A DNA stretch of 64,000 nt from Utricularia gibba (lineage: Eukaryota; Streptophyta; Magnoliopsida; Lamiales; Lentibulariaceae). The notes beneath the pieces were generated by a model. It was not told where the DNA came from. It was given only the letters and a program-made list of their open reading frames with translations, and ran no database searches. This document shows, in pieces, positions 51,407-63,559 of this stretch. The position numbers were made by a program, and so were the translations under genes. The stretch's first letter is position 1, and every line of letters begins with the position of its first letter. The stretch lies in the NCBI GenBank assembly GCA_002189035.1, contig NEEC01000015.1:2480001-2544000 (forward strand). The letters are read 5' to 3'.

Positions 51407-52722
51407 CAAAATACTTTTCCTTCCTTCCGGAGGCCACACCACCACCGCCGGTGTCCTCTGTAAAAGTGAACGATAGCAATACAAAACCTTTTTCCCAATA
51501 TTTCCAATTAATAATTAACCATTAATTATACATCCAAACCATCCCATTATAACACAACTCCAAGTGCTAAACATCCATAAAACAAATTATTTACACTAGC
51601 CAAGTCAACTCAAAATAGTGTTTCACTTTTTCCCCAATTTTAATTTACCGCTGTGGGCCTCTCCCTGACCACAGGCCCAATGGGGCCCAAGACCAATCAA
51701 CTGCCGAAAAATGGGTACTAAACCCAATGCCTGTCGACTCAAATTCACCTGCAAGTAAATGAAATCTTTGATTGGTTATGTTTCTTAAAAATCAATGTTT
51801 GAAAAATAAAAATTAGGTCTTTACATCTTCTTAAAAATAAAAAATATTCATGAATTTATGATTTTTTTGTAACAGAATTCGCTCATTTTTTAATAAAACT
51901 ATTTTTAATAGTTTTTTTTTTCAAAAATAGAATTTGTTTTAAACATAACTTCAAATTTTAGTTTATGCTATATTTGATTTATTTAAAACGTGCCCTTTAT
52001 TTATTTGTATAAAAATAAAAAAAAAACTAGACAAAAATTGAATATATTTGATAGAGAATATTATATAATAAATAATTATTTAGCATATAAAAAAATTTCA
52101 AAATGTTTGTACCAAGTATAATATTCTTTATTATAATGTAGTTAAATGAGTAAGTGTTCGAAATATTTAATCTCTATATATTTAATTTATGCATCTTATT
52201 CTTAAAAAAAATGAAATAAGAAATTGTAAATTCATGTAATCGGATCACCTACAGTTAATGAGAGTGTTGAGTGGGGCATGCCCTAATTGAAGGAGGTAGG
52301 TGTAGGTAAGGTAATTAATTACTGACGACGTGAAAATGCATGGTGTGTGCGTCCACACGTCAATCCCCTCCGCCTCCATCGTTCCTTTGGCTAGTCTCCC
52401 TACACGTGGAGCTCTCAGGAGACGCCACGTACAGCCGGGCATCTCCAAGCATCGCGCCACATTCCTTAGTTATTATTCATTTTTACTGCCTACGAGTTGC
52501 AACTTTGACAGCAACGAAAAAAAAAGGAACAGTTCCAATTTGGGTTTCTATCCGGGTCCGGGTCGGGTGGAATGAAAGGAGGAGATGGAGAGTTGTGGTA
52601 CTTTTCTGCAGCGCAAACCTGCATTCCGGGAGCTTCTTTTTCTTATCTCCGTCCCGCTATAAATGCTACATGTCCACAGCGCAGCAAAGACGCGAAAAGG
52701 TGAAAGCTTTCGAGTGCGTGCG
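51407..52722. promoter_or_regulatory. Divergent promoter region: SEC23 (-) and MYB (+)
   Basis: Near SEC23, site II motifs cluster at about 51654-51690. 51760-52240 is extremely AT-rich. On the MYB side there are ACGT elements, including a G-box CACGTG at 52403-52408, and a TATAAA at 52658-52663. No coding sequence was found. Confidence 0.55.
52658..52663 (+). promoter_or_regulatory. TATA box of the MYB gene
   Basis: TATAAA 60 bases upstream of the MYB start codon, implying a leader of about 30 bases. Confidence 0.6.
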
Positions 52723-53450
52723 ATGGGGAGATCTCCGTGCTGCCCCAAAGTTGGACTCAGACGAGGTCCCTGGTCCACGAAGGAAGACGCTCTTCTTTCG
52801 AGCTACATTCAGCAGCACGGCGTGGGCCGATGGCGATCCCTTCCCGAGAAAGCCGGTTGGTCTACTTCTGATGTATTCAATTTTAAGATAATTGTTATAG
52901 TGGCGTGACAGTTGTATTGTGTGTCTGGGCAGGTCTGCTGCGCTGTGGGAAAAGCTGTCGGTTGCGGTGGATGAATTATCTCCGGCCGGGAATAAAGCGG
53001 GGCAACATGAGCGAGGCGGAGATCGATCTCATCCTGCGCCTCCACCGTCTCCTGGGGAACCGGTGGTCACTTATAGCGGGGCGGATCCCGGGTCGAACTG
53101 ACAATGAGATTAAAAACTACTGGAACACGCATCTCCACAAGAAGACGACCACGTCGCCATCCAGACACAAGGAGTTCGTGAAACCAGAAGGTGGACGCAA
53201 TAGCATCAGTAGCAGCAAGAATGATAACAGTGCCACTCAGGGGACGAAAATTTACGCCCCAAAGGCGATTAGGATTTGCGCCTCAACCAGCGTCAAAAAA
53301 TTGCAGCCGTCACCGCCGCCGCCGCAGCCGCCAGTGGAAGTTGAAGAGGCGGATTTACTGGGGCTGGGTTGGGGAATGCCGCCGGAATGCGCCGGCGACG
53401 AGAGAATGCTGGGGAAGGTGTACGACGAGTATCTGCAGCTTCTGTATTAA
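52723..53450 (+). CDS. R2R3-MYB transcription factor with bHLH-interaction motif
   Basis: Two predicted exons: 52723-52855 and 52933-53450, giving 216 residues. The start [18 protein letters not shown] is the standard plant R2R3 start. R2 has [20 protein letters not shown] and R3 has [20 protein letters not shown] with the full Trp pattern. R3 also matches the bHLH-binding signature [DE]Lx2[RK]x3Lx6Lx3R ([20 protein letters not shown]), so it likely joins MYB-bHLH-WD40 complexes, as in flavonoid or epidermal regulators. The usual second intron inside R3 is absent. The C-terminus is short (about 100 residues), with a Ser/Pro-rich middle and an acidic end ([16 protein letters not shown]). I could not assign a subgroup. 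Confidence 0.92.
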
Positions 53451-54515
53451 TGGACCTCGTCCTTTCGCTTTTCGCATTATCATTCATTAGTAATATCATT
53501 ACACCATTTTAAAAAAATATTTCCAAATATGGCAAACTTGAATACAACTATTTAAATTTTATGGAATATTAAAATTTCGAATTTTTAAAACAAGATATGT
53601 TCAAAACTTTGAATTTAAATTTTGAATATTACTAAAAAAATGTAAAATTAAATTAAAAATGGACTAATTTGCTCATAAGTCACTGAATTTTCAAATCGAT
53701 TTTCCAGAAATACATTGTATTTGATTAGTAATACTTTAAGATAATTTTAATAAATAAATTCAAAAAAATTTTAATCAAAAAAATGTTTGGAATCTTTTAC
53801 TCATTAAAATATAATTTTTATTTCTTTTTATTATAAGGGGTACTTTATATAGATGAAGAAATAAAGTGTATGAAATATAATATTTTATAGTTCCTTTTAT
53901 TCAAATATCGAAAATCGTCTGCTGATAACAATCCGCCGGAGAGATGCTACGCCACCACCCACAAGCGTCGCCGACTCCTTGGATTCCGATTCGCAACGGT
54001 AAGCTTCTGAAAGTGTGTAATTGAGCTACCCGTGTTAGTATCTCTAGGGTTCGGAAATCTGAAGTTCTCGTTAAGACTCAAGTACTTGCTTTTCTGAAAA
54101 AAGAAAAGAAACCGTTAGTATAGTATTTATCCGTCGGAACCGAATGTATGCTCTGGGCGTCTCGTTGGCGAGCTTTTTTCTTGATTCTTTATCAATTGGC
54201 GGTAAATACTCTGCTTCATGTATTGGATGCTCGCGTAAACATTCAGGAGCTGGGGTTGGCGCATTGGAATTTAAATCCGCTCAAGTCCCGCGTCCAAGGT
54301 CATCCCTCTGCGAGCTCAAGGTTTCGTTTTTTTTTTCTTTTTCTACGGATGAAAAAATGATATCAATTGCAACCCAGCTGTTTTCAAATTGAAATGCTTG
54401 CTGTACTTCCTTGTTTTGCAAATAAACCGGAAACACCGCTCCAAGCACATAACTTTATTCCATTGTTTGCATGTTTATCCCGCCGCATTTGATGTATTTC
54501 GCTTCTAGATAGTCA
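53451..54515. other. MYB 3' flank and pseudouridine synthase 5' region
   Basis: 53500-53900 is very AT-rich with no coding signal. 53940-54340 looks like transcribed leader and has open frames at 54144-54392 and 54148-54360. Splicing these into the TruA exon gives a stop in the joins I tried, so they are treated as 5' UTR or an alternative first exon. Confidence 0.4.
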
Positions 54516-56019
54516 ATGGTTAGTCAAGAGGACGATAGCAAAAGATTGCCTCTTACTGGGTTTAAGTGGCGGGTGGTAATCTCATATGATGGAACTCGCT
54601 ATTCAGGTTCTCGTCCTTCAGTTGGTTTTCTCCTTCCCCTCTTTCTGTGCGCTTTCTTGCGTACCTACTTTCACCATACTTGCTGAATCATCCTTGTCTT
54701 TCGTGTATCTGTGATCTTCTACATAACTTTTGGTTAGCCTAATTACACATTTTTTCCTCTTTTATTATGTTTGGTGCAATCTCTGCAAGTTTTTATGGGC
54801 ATTGTGGTTTCAACGTGTACTATCTTTATGCTTTTTCACTAGTGAATGATTGAAGCTTGCCTTGAAGTTGGAACTTTATCTTGTGGTGTCCTTCACAACT
54901 CACATACTTTTTTGTATAGTTAAAAATCTTCGGTAAGTATGATGATTAAGGTTTTGTAATGTAGGATGGCAGTATCAGCAGTCAACACCAACAATACAAT
55001 GCATTCTGGAAGAAGCCTTGACTCAGATTACGAAATTAAGGCGGCATCAACTGTGTTTGGTTGGAGCAGGCCGCACAGATGCTGGGGTGCATGCTTGGGG
55101 TCAGGTCTGTTCATGGTTAACAATCTCACTATTCATAAAAAAAAAAAAAAAAGAAGAAGATGCAAACATGGCCTTCCTTCCCAGGTGGCTCACTTCATCA
55201 CACCATTCAACTACCATAGCTTGGATGAAATTCACAAGGCATTGAATGGAATTCTGCCCCCTGATATAAGAATCCGAGAAATAAGATCTGTGGTACCTGA
55301 TTTCCATGCCCGGTTTTCTGTTAAAAGCAAGATTTATACTTACAAGATATACAATGATACTGTCATGGATCCATGCCTCAGAAACTATGTTTATCATAGC
55401 GTCTACAATCTCAATCCATCTGCAATGAGGGATGCTGCTAAACATTTTGTTGGAATTCATGACTTCTCTGCTTTTGCTAATGCTTCTCGCAATGATCGCA
55501 CCCCAAATCCCGTGAAGAATATCCTTTGCTTCGATTTGTATGAAATGGTATGCCTCAACCCCAGTAATCTCCACTACTTTTCGTTTATGCATGAAGCTAT
55601 GCAAATGAGATGGCATCAATGTTTCCCAGGGGCCTGTTTTGCAGCTGCATGTTGAAGGTTCGGGTTTTTTGTATAGACAAGTTCGTAACATGGTAAAATT
55701 TGTAACCTGTTTGGCTGCTTTCTCGTTTGGAGTTTTCTTACGAAAATCTTATCCCCCATTTCTTCTTATTCTCCTACAGGTAGCCTTGTTGCTTCAAGTA
55801 GGAAGGGAAGCAGTTCCACCTTGCATTGTTTCTGAAATTCTGGAATCTCGGGATCGGAAGGAGCTTGCAAAATATGCCTTCTCTGTCCCCCCTCACGGTC
55901 TTTGTCTTCACTCAATCAGATATAATGAAGATCATCTTCGCTTTCCACCGGATTCTCCAGCAGCTAGTGTGGGCAGGCCTCATACGATTACCAAGTGTAA
56001 GCTTCCTCATTTCGGCTAG
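54516..56019 (+). CDS. TruA-family tRNA pseudouridine synthase
   Basis: Five predicted exons: 54516-54606, 54965-55104, 55185-55547, 55630-55692, 55780-56019. Phases agree, giving 298 residues. Motif I is GFKWRVVISYDGTRYSGWQYQ. The catalytic Asp lies in VGAGRTDAGVHAWGQ. Further blocks are ALNGILPPDIRIREI, FHARFSVKSKIYTYKI, FVGIHDFSAFANAS and EGSGFLYRQVRNMVALLLQV. The size matches single-domain bacterial TruA (about 270) plus a small extension. TruA enzymes modify positions 38-40 of tRNA. The cellular compartment is uncertain because a transit peptide could be encoded further upstream, and an upstream in-frame start was not found. The 3-prime splice site of intron 2 follows an A-rich run (55138-55152). 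Confidence 0.87.
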
Positions 56020-56353
56020 TTCTTGCTGCAATGTGTGACCTTTTTAAGTACATGATCTTTACCATTTGTCAGTCCCCCGGAAACGGACTCCTGTTGTGTG
56101 ATAAACATACACAAAATTGAACCAGAGAGTTCTAAATAGATGCAAAGGCACCCTTTCCAGTATTGCTGTTATCCATAACATTAATGATAAACCACTGTAG
56201 AAACCGGACGGTTCTCAGTGAATGCAACATGGAAATGTGGGAAACAGAAAGTTTCTGAATGAAGTTTCAGACGGTTCACTAGATGGTTTCTTCTACTGAG
56301 TATCCATCTTTCCCATTATTGTGCTGCTAATCAGGACAGCAAGCAGCATCATC
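56020..56353. other. Convergent 3' spacer
   Basis: 3' flanks of the pseudouridine synthase (+) and trehalase (-). No coding signal seen. Confidence 0.5.
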
Positions 56354-59004
56354 CTATGAACACTGTAAGTCCAAGCTCTCAGACCATCCATACGCCTCCA
56401 GGAATGCCAATACTACGCCGTTGGTCCAACCAAACCCAGTCTTCAACAAACAACAGCAAAACAAGGAGATTGTGAAGTTGGCCATTTTGTTAATTCATTG
56501 CATGTAGTATGTTATTTTTGTTGAGATGAAAAGGTAGGCACGTACTTGGGGTATATACTCGCCACCACCGCCATATTCACCACATTTCCGAACGTCGTAC
56601 TTCTCATGCATCACTCCTGTCTTCTTGTAAGCAGCATAGTTTGTCCTGATCCATTTGTTGGCAATGTCTTTAGCCATGGCCCTTGCTGTTTCTGATCCAG
56701 TTTTCCACAGCCCCTCCACGATCACGTGCTGAAGAGGTGCCCATCCATTAGGAAAATCCCTGCGAATGGTAACAGGATCAAACAAAAAAGCCATCACAGC
56801 ACAAGTTTCTGTGCAATTGGAGTACCATTGTTGACCAGAGTTTATCAGAGAAGTTGCAATTCCGGCAGGGCAGATAAGGCCTGAGCTGTCCAGAGCACTA
56901 ACGACTTTCTTCACAATCTTGTCATCTTCATAGTCAAACAGATGATATTACAAAGTAAATTACATAAAGCATTCAGATTTAAGAAACCTGAGTGGAATGG
57001 CTGAATCCACAAGGGTATGAAGTTGGATGCAAAACTCTCGCGGTTCTGTCCCGATTCTTCCCACTCATGAACCTTCTTTTTTAAGGCAAGGGAGATTGAT
57101 AAAAAACAGTAACCAACAAAAGGGTGTAGATTTGATGAAACACCGTCACCTTTTCGGGTTTGAATCAGTCAACCAGTAATCTAGCCACTGTCCCATTTCG
57201 GAATTCCACAGAATAGAATCGATAGCCAGTTTCCTAGCCTTGGCAGCCTTCATGAAATGTGAAGCTGTGGTAGCATCTCCGGTAGTCTTTGCCAGTGAAA
57301 CTATGTCAATTTCCATCTGGAATTCATTAAAAAAAACATAACGAATCAAGCAATCAGATCAGCTCTCTATGCAGGAGGTTTCCTTATTTTACCTTGAGAA
57401 TGAAAGCATTCAAATCTACAGGTATGATTGATGTTGTAGCAAGAGTGGCAAGATCAGAGTCATTCCTGCAAAGATGGGCGACCCACAGAAGGATACAATA
57501 TTACTTGGTTTCCAGACACCTTATACACATGAAACGGAGTAGTAGACTCAAGTAAATATTGAACAACACCTCATCCATCTGGAGCTGAAGTCCCACCCTG
57601 ATTCAGCAGCAGATGCAATGTTACGATATAAACAACTTCTGTCGGTCTCATTCAAGACTTTTCCAGCTGTTTCCTCGTCCTGAGCGACAAATTAGTTGAT
57701 CTTCAAACAAGCAGAAGAGAAAAATAAACACTTCTTCTTTGAAATGGGAGTTCTTACATGAGTTGCAGACTCAGGGCGAGGCTGGTTCCACATGGCATTA
57801 TATCGACTTAGCCTGTGAGTCGACCCTTGTGCATCCCGAATAACCAGCTCGTGAAACCCTTCAAATGAAGAAACAATTCAAGGATGAAAAAACCCCAATA
57901 GATGTACCAGTAAAAACACCAGGCATTCAAAAACTAGTACCAGATGTCCAAAACTCGTGTTCTTTTATCAGTAATGGAAGTGATTTCATCACCAGTTCGA
58001 CGTCTCCAGTTCGAGTATATACATCCATAACCATTGAGCTCAGCAGGGGAGGTTGGCTTACAGATAATGAGACAATGATGGCATTTTTCATCGTGATGGA
58101 TAGATTAAAATCACAGAAGTTGTGGAGAACACCTCAAAAATTACCTTCTGTTGGTATAGTAGATCCGAGCACCATTGAGAACATGGCCATATCTTTCAAT
58201 CAACGAAAGGAGATTGTATACTATTCCCTTTGCTGTTTCACACATCTTGCTCGCTAGCAAACCCCTAATCACCACAAAAACTCATAAAATTATCACTTGG
58301 TCATCTGGTCACAACACGGGTCATCAAGAAACACAAAGTTTCTTTTTTGTGTTTGTATATCGCTAAATTCATCTGTGGAGAAAATTTTGAAACCGGGAGC
58401 TCTCTTTAACTAAATAAAAGAAGCATCCAAGATCGCCTATAAATCACCTGATTACCCAGTAAGAGTCCCAGTAGTAGACTTCGCGGAATCTGGATCCGGG
58501 CACGATTCCTGTGTTATCTAAAGGAATCAGCGTGTAAGATTCCGGATTCTCAAGAACCCGATTTGAAGTCCTCCGGCTCAGGCTCTTCCAGAGCCCATGC
58601 AACTCGAGGGCCCAATTGCGAACCTTAATGTTCTCAACTTCCGGCAAGAAATCAGCGGGTTCCTCCACGAAATCCACCGGTTCCGCCGCCTCCAGTCCAT
58701 CCTCTGGTTCGCCAAAATACTCTCCAATGAACTTGCTCAGTGCCCCTTCCTCAAAGCCACTACTTTCGCTCAACTGAAGCTCGTCGAATGCGGCAGCTGT
58801 CGTGGCAAGGCTTCGCTTAAGCGACAGGTCCACGTAGAGCTTGGGGTCGAAGTCATTGTCCCCACCGTACGTTCGGTACGCCGCCCCCTGAAGCCGCTCA
58901 AGAAATTCAACGAGTGGCGACGCCGCCACGACGGGGCCGTCGTTGGCCGAACATACGACGGATGTGAGCGAAAGGATTGGAAGAAGCATTTCTGCCATTT
59001 CCAT
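56354..59004 (-). CDS. TRE1: Trehalase (GH37)
   Basis: About eleven predicted exons on the minus strand. The start at 59004 gives MEMAEMLLPILSLTSVVCSA, a signal peptide or anchor. Exon 1 (to about 58449) includes LVEFLERLQGAAYRTYGG, DPKLYVDLSLK and the first GH37 signature PGSRFREVYYWDSYWVIRGL. Later exons carry GHVLNGARIYYTNRSQPPLL, AESGWDFSSRWM, IPVDLNAFILK, QWLDYWLTDSN, the second signature QQWDFPNGWAPLQHVIVEGL, and the C-terminal GEYGGGGEYIPQTGFGWTNG. The catalytic Asp in the GWDFSSRW segment and the C-terminal Glu in GGGGEY are present. Trehalase splits trehalose into two glucoses in the apoplast. The signature around QQW is interrupted by a 66-nt intron (56825-56760) that is in frame and stop-free. 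Divergent from a PMEI-like gene. Confidence 0.93.
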
Positions 59005-59921
59005 AGGCAATGAATGAACAAGTATCCCTCTGGATACTGTTTAATCTGACCAGACGAACCTCGACAACCTGCATGGACCACCAATCGTGGAAGTTTCTAC
59101 TTTTGAGTACTAAAATACACAACGTGTCGGTGAGATACGGACTTATTCGGGCCGCACTGTTCTTATAGGCCCAACTATAAAATGGGCCAAGAAAATGTAA
59201 AAGAGGCTCACGAATGATGAAGAACAACCATAACGTTGAAATATTCAATCCCCTAGATATATGAAAACATGAAATTTGGCTTCACGGCACCGGCGGCTGA
59301 TTCTAGAGCTTATAACATGATTTTAAATTCCATCATCCAAAATTTATACATATGGGTAATAAGGGTGATTGCGAAATTCGGTATTTCAATCGAAATCTGA
59401 AATCCGAAATTTTGTCGAATTTCAAACATTGGTTTATGAACGCAAGGGAGCTAAGAAGTGTAGTGATATAAACATAGGGAGGGAGGGGTTCCCACATGGT
59501 ATATTTTTAATCGTGTGCAACACACGAATTAATCATAGATTTAAAGGTAAAGTGCACAAAGTCTTCGTCTATGGTCGACTAGTCTACACTACCGGAATTG
59601 TTGAGGTTGCCTCCAAGACTGTGACAAAAGAGCAGCAGCAGCAGGCCTTGAAAATCTACGCGTTCAGACACACTTTTGACGTCGGGGCGTCCAAGAATGG
59701 GACCTGCGACGTGTGGGAGGGCCGACATGCCCATGAAATTCCGGAATTAATGCTCGAATAGCGGCCCATCAAGAAGACTCAATGGAAAGTCTCGACGTGT
59801 GGGCCCAACCGCCAACGCCCAGTAGAATTCCAGTGCTTGAATACTATATAATTGTGACTCCCGGGAGGTTTGTTTGCAGCGGCGAGGAGGAAAGGGGAAG
59901 TTGGTGTGGAGGAGGAAGAAA
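59005..59921. promoter_or_regulatory. Divergent promoter region: trehalase (-) and PMEI-like (+)
   Basis: Site II type motifs (GGGCC, GGCCCA, TGGGCC) cluster at about 59148-59195, about 150 bases upstream of trehalase. A TATATAA box at 59845-59851 lies 71 bases upstream of the PMEI-like start. An open frame at 59369-59761 between them has no recognisable product. Confidence 0.55.
59845..59851 (+). promoter_or_regulatory. TATA box of the PMEI-like gene
   Basis: TATATAA, 71 bases before the chosen ATG at 59922. This spacing supports that start over the upstream in-frame ATG at 59874, which is only 23 bases from the box. Confidence 0.6.
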
Positions 59922-60485
59922 ATGGCTGCTGCTTCGTCTTTCCCTTTGCTCCTTTGCTTCTTCTGCATTTTTGGTATTGCAGCGGCGTCGCAGTCAAGCT
60001 TCATCGTTCAATCGTGCCGCGCCACGAGATACCCGATCATCTGCGTGCGATCACTGCTCAGCCATTCCTCCGCCATACAGAGGAATCCGCAGCAAATCGC
60101 CTCCGCCGCTCTTGCCGTCAGTTTGCAGACAGCCCAATCGGCGGAGGTGTTCATTTCGAAATTGGCGAAGCTCCCTGGGCTGAAGCCACAGGAACGTGCC
60201 GCCGCGCGGGATTGCGTGGAACTGCTGGCGGATAGCAAGGATCGGCTGAGCAAATCGATCGAGGAGATGAAGATCGCCGGGCGGGTCAAGGGATCCGAGC
60301 TGTCGTGGAGGATGAGCAATGTGCAGACGTGGGTCAGTACCGCGCTCACGGATTATAACACTTGTATGGATGGGTTTTCGGGTCGAGCTTTGGATGGCCG
60401 GCCGAAGAGATCCGTGCAGGCGTGGATGCTGAACACCGTTCGTGTCACCAGTAACGCCCTTGCGCTCTGCAATCGCCACTATTGA
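59922..60485 (+). CDS. Pectin methylesterase / invertase inhibitor-like protein (21-kDa type)
   Basis: One exon, 187 residues. The start MAAASSFPLLLCFFCIFGIA is a clear signal peptide. The mature part begins near SQSSFIVQSCRATRYPIICV, with the first conserved Cys pair. CVELLADSKDRLSKSIEEM, QTWVSTALTDYNTCMDGF and a C-terminal VTSNALALCNRHY follow. Four conserved Cys of the PMEI four-helix bundle are present. Such proteins inhibit pectin methylesterases or invertases in the wall; which enzyme cannot be decided here. The frame also extends upstream of the chosen ATG to 59874 but with a basic, non-signal-like sequence, so the shorter start is preferred. Confidence 0.9.
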   Translation: MAAASSFPLLLCFFCIFGIAAASQSSFIVQSCRATRYPIICVRSLLSHSSAIQRNPQQIASAALAVSLQTAQSAEVFISKLAKLPGLKPQERAAARDCVELLADSKDRLSKSIEEMKIAGRVKGSELSWRMSNVQTWVSTALTDYNTCMDGFSGRALDGRPKRSVQAWMLNTVRVTSNALALCNRHY

Positions 60486-60776
60486 GGTGGTGTTTTCCGT
60501 TTTCCTTTGCTTAGTTGCACCGGCGGTGCTGTAATCGGGCCCTCATCCACAGAGACCCTTACCAAGATAGGAATATATATGTAATCAAAAGTGATTCAGG
60601 AAAACCATACCCAAGTTCTGAGGAAATTAATGAAAACAAGAGTTGGGATGTCAAACAAGAACACAAATCCGCAGAAAATGCAGACTGAAGTTACTGGACG
60701 TTACCAGCAACTCTACGCAGTCTCTCCTGATAAAAGAGGAAGCATAAATGGAGGAGAAACAAACACAACATACTGC
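60486..60776. other. Convergent 3' spacer
   Basis: 3' flanks of the PMEI-like (+) and BAG7-like (-) genes. No coding signal seen. Confidence 0.5.
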
Positions 60777-62228
60777 TCAACTCGCCTCTTCTTCAAGCAT
60801 GTGAACAACCTCAGCAACACCAGCAGCAAGCTCCTTGTTGATTGTGGGATCCGGCATGTTGAATGTTCTCCTCCGGACTGAAAGATACTTCCCAGTAGGC
60901 TGTGGATCCACGATGTCGAGAATCGTCTCAAGCTCGTCCACCATCGATTTTTTAGCAGCTCGGACCATCAGATCAGCACCCTGATTCAAAGACAAATGTC
61001 TCGCTCACGTTTAGTAGTTTAAAGTTTGAACATGAAGCAGCAAATGTGTTGTTTAATTGTGTTACCTCAATGGCGTCAACGGTGAGAAGCAAGACGATGA
61101 TCTTTTCAGAAAACCGCTGGCGCTCTTCAGCATCCTTCACGAGACGGCGACGGTAAGTGAAGTTGTTGAAGAAAGATCTGATCTCCTTCAACTTGTTCTT
61201 GGCTATAGCAAGTTCCCTTAATGCACGTAGCGCCTGAGACCTCCGGATAAGGTAAGCCCTGAATGTCCTCTGAATCAGAGCTGCTGAATCTTGCAGAGAT
61301 AGTTCTTTCACGGTGCCCCTTCTCTTAACAAAAGCCTGCCATTTATTTCAAAACCATCCAAACGTCAAGCTTCAAGCGCCATACCAACAAATTACGCACA
61401 AAATCTCAGTAATGCAATTTCTATATGAATCAACACCAGATCTAGATATTTCTAAAGCGGCGAATTTTCGCAATGAATCATAGATCTCAATGGCAGGAAT
61501 TTCCCACATATTTGCTTGCACGAAAGCAGAAAAGCTAAAGAAAAAGGAGGAACCTTTCTCAGAACAATGGCTCCATGTCTTGAAGGCTCTTCAATCTCAA
61601 TGAGACGAGCAGTAGAGGTAGAAGCTACTGCTTTCCCTTTCTCCTTCGACTTGTCAACTTTCTTCTTCTCTTTACTGCCCTTCCCTTCGGTTAACTCGAC
61701 GGTGTAGGTGTGTTCAATGGGTAAACCGCCAGCGCTCTTCCCTTTGATCTCAGCGGTCCATTTAACATTCCCTTTCTTCCCATCCTTAATTTCCCTTGCC
61801 AATTTGTACTTCCGCTCCTTCTCCGGGCCCTTAAACTCCGCCGTCCAAGTGTACTTCCTATCTAGAGGCTTCTCCTCCGCCAAAACCAAACGATCAAAGC
61901 CCAGCTCCAAAGCTGAAACCCTATCGCTCAAGGCTCGTAAATATAAATCTTCAGGGGCAGCAAATCTGCGAGCCCCTACGCGGAGGGTGGTCCGGTGAAA
62001 CGGCGTTTCGTCGATCCGAATCAGATCGGTTATAGTCTCCAAGTCATCAACCAAAACCGAGCGCTTGGATGGGAAGCTGAGCAGATCTAGAGCGTAGTCG
62101 AGCTCGTCTACAATGGCGCTCGACTGGAAAAAGGGGTTCGAAACTAAAACTCTCGGCGCTGCAAAAACGGAAGCTGTTTCGCGAAGAGTATAGAATGGAG
62201 AGTACTCTACAAGCTCAAATCTTCCCAT
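60777..62228 (-). CDS. BAG7-like: BAG-domain co-chaperone regulator (BAG7-like)
   Basis: Three predicted exons on the minus strand: 62228-61554, 61335-61066, 60980-60777. Phases agree, giving 382 residues. The start MGRFELVEYSPFYTL precedes AIVDELDYALDLL and DDLETITDLIRI, as in BAG7. A Lys/Glu-rich charged region with DRKYTWTAEFKGPEKERKYK follows. Exon 2 carries an IQ-like motif (ALIQRTFRAYLIRRSQALRA) followed by the BAG-domain helix region ALRELAIAKNKLKEIRSFF. Exon 3 holds the rest, KSMVDELETILDIVDPQPTG. In Arabidopsis BAG7 sits at the ER, interacts with BiP and takes part in the unfolded-protein response. Family length is about 440, so this copy is somewhat short in the N-terminal part. Confidence 0.88.
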
Positions 62229-62787
62229 TCTGCGAAATCGCACTTCAACAAAGCGCCTTTCCGATGTGGATAAAGAGAGGGTAGAAGACGATGATCTCGT
62301 CAAAACAAAGAAATCTCTCAAGGCCAGCCCCGGCTGATTATAGGGGGCGCAGCTGGAATTCCAGTAAAAAACTAGGGGTAAATGCGTCATCCCTGGTTCC
62401 AATAGTGAGGTCAATGATTGCGTTTGTGTTTCGCCGCGGTTTTGAAATAAACATATTTGGACGAAAAAGGGCCTATTGATTACGGATTAAGGATTTCCCT
62501 TTTTTATTATTTAATAAAATTTGGATATCCACGACAAAAAGAGATTGATTCCCTTTGCAGGCGCATGTGATTTCTGCGCAGTACAGTAAGTCTATTTAAT
62601 CCAAAAAATAATAATTTTATCGGACGTTCATGGACCACCGTCCAGGTGACCCAAAATCAGCCCAATCAAACACAAGCCCAGAAATATAAACCAATTAGCG
62701 GCAACCCCGCCCGCCTCTTTCAACAGTACGGATCGCGATTCTTCAACTAGTCTCTACCATCGAGCGCCTTCCTCCCGATTCTTCAAG
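62229..62787. promoter_or_regulatory. BAG7 upstream region
   Basis: Upstream region of BAG7, ending where a short ALIS-like frame begins. TGGGCT-type motifs occur as AGCCCA at about 62658-62690, and a pyrimidine-rich stretch lies near 62714-62775. No coding signal. Confidence 0.45.
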
Positions 62788-63559
62788 ATGAGCTCTGAAA
62801 ATGGGGTTGGAACCTCCATTCCATTGTCTTCCAAGAAATCGGAGAAGCGTAGAGGCTAGAGGTATTTGTTTTTCCTTATTTTCTATGATTTCAGACGTAT
62901 TCAAAATCGACGCCTCGGATCAGTACTTCTGTGATGAATCTGTTTCGCTTTTGAATGAAGGTCCTTAGAACATCTGGTATATTGTTTTTGCTCACGCATT
63001 GCTCTTCCTAGATGTTCGTTTCTTTTGTATATTCTTTGATTGTTTAATGTTCGGATCATGTCAATTCTTATAGTTCTTGGCGTGACGCGTATTCTGATCG
63101 GCCTGAGCTACTTGTCTACTTCTGATTATGTGAATCTCTACATAATCTTCTGTCTCTCCATGTGAATAGTTTTAAAACTTTAGACTACGCTATTCTGAGG
63201 TTTCTACACTTGAATGTTCTTGGATACATTGTTCAGATGCTGTTTGTTGTGCACTTTTAGATGGATTTCAATGTCTGTAATGTTGGATTTCTATACTTGT
63301 AGGATGCATCTCCGCAAGTGTTCAAGATCGTCATGAAGTGAACGGGAAGAGGATTGAATTTATTCAGGATGACAAGCACAGCGAAGAGGCGCGCATCCCG
63401 AACTCAAATCCCGATGATCTTTTTATTTCATTTCGATTTCCTACTCTATTTGAATTGGGGGTGGACAACTTGATGAGAGTATTCCTCGAAGTTTCCTCCA
63501 ACAACACTTTGAATGAAGTATCCTTCTGTTTCGAAGGGTTGCATGCAGTGCAGCAGTTG

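Noticed and set aside
54144-54392. Upstream exon encoding a transit peptide for the TruA protein
   Set aside because: Joining it to the acceptor near 54507 places a stop in frame in both readings tried.
59369-59761. 130-codon open frame between trehalase and PMEI
   Set aside because: No conserved product; lies in the divergent promoter.
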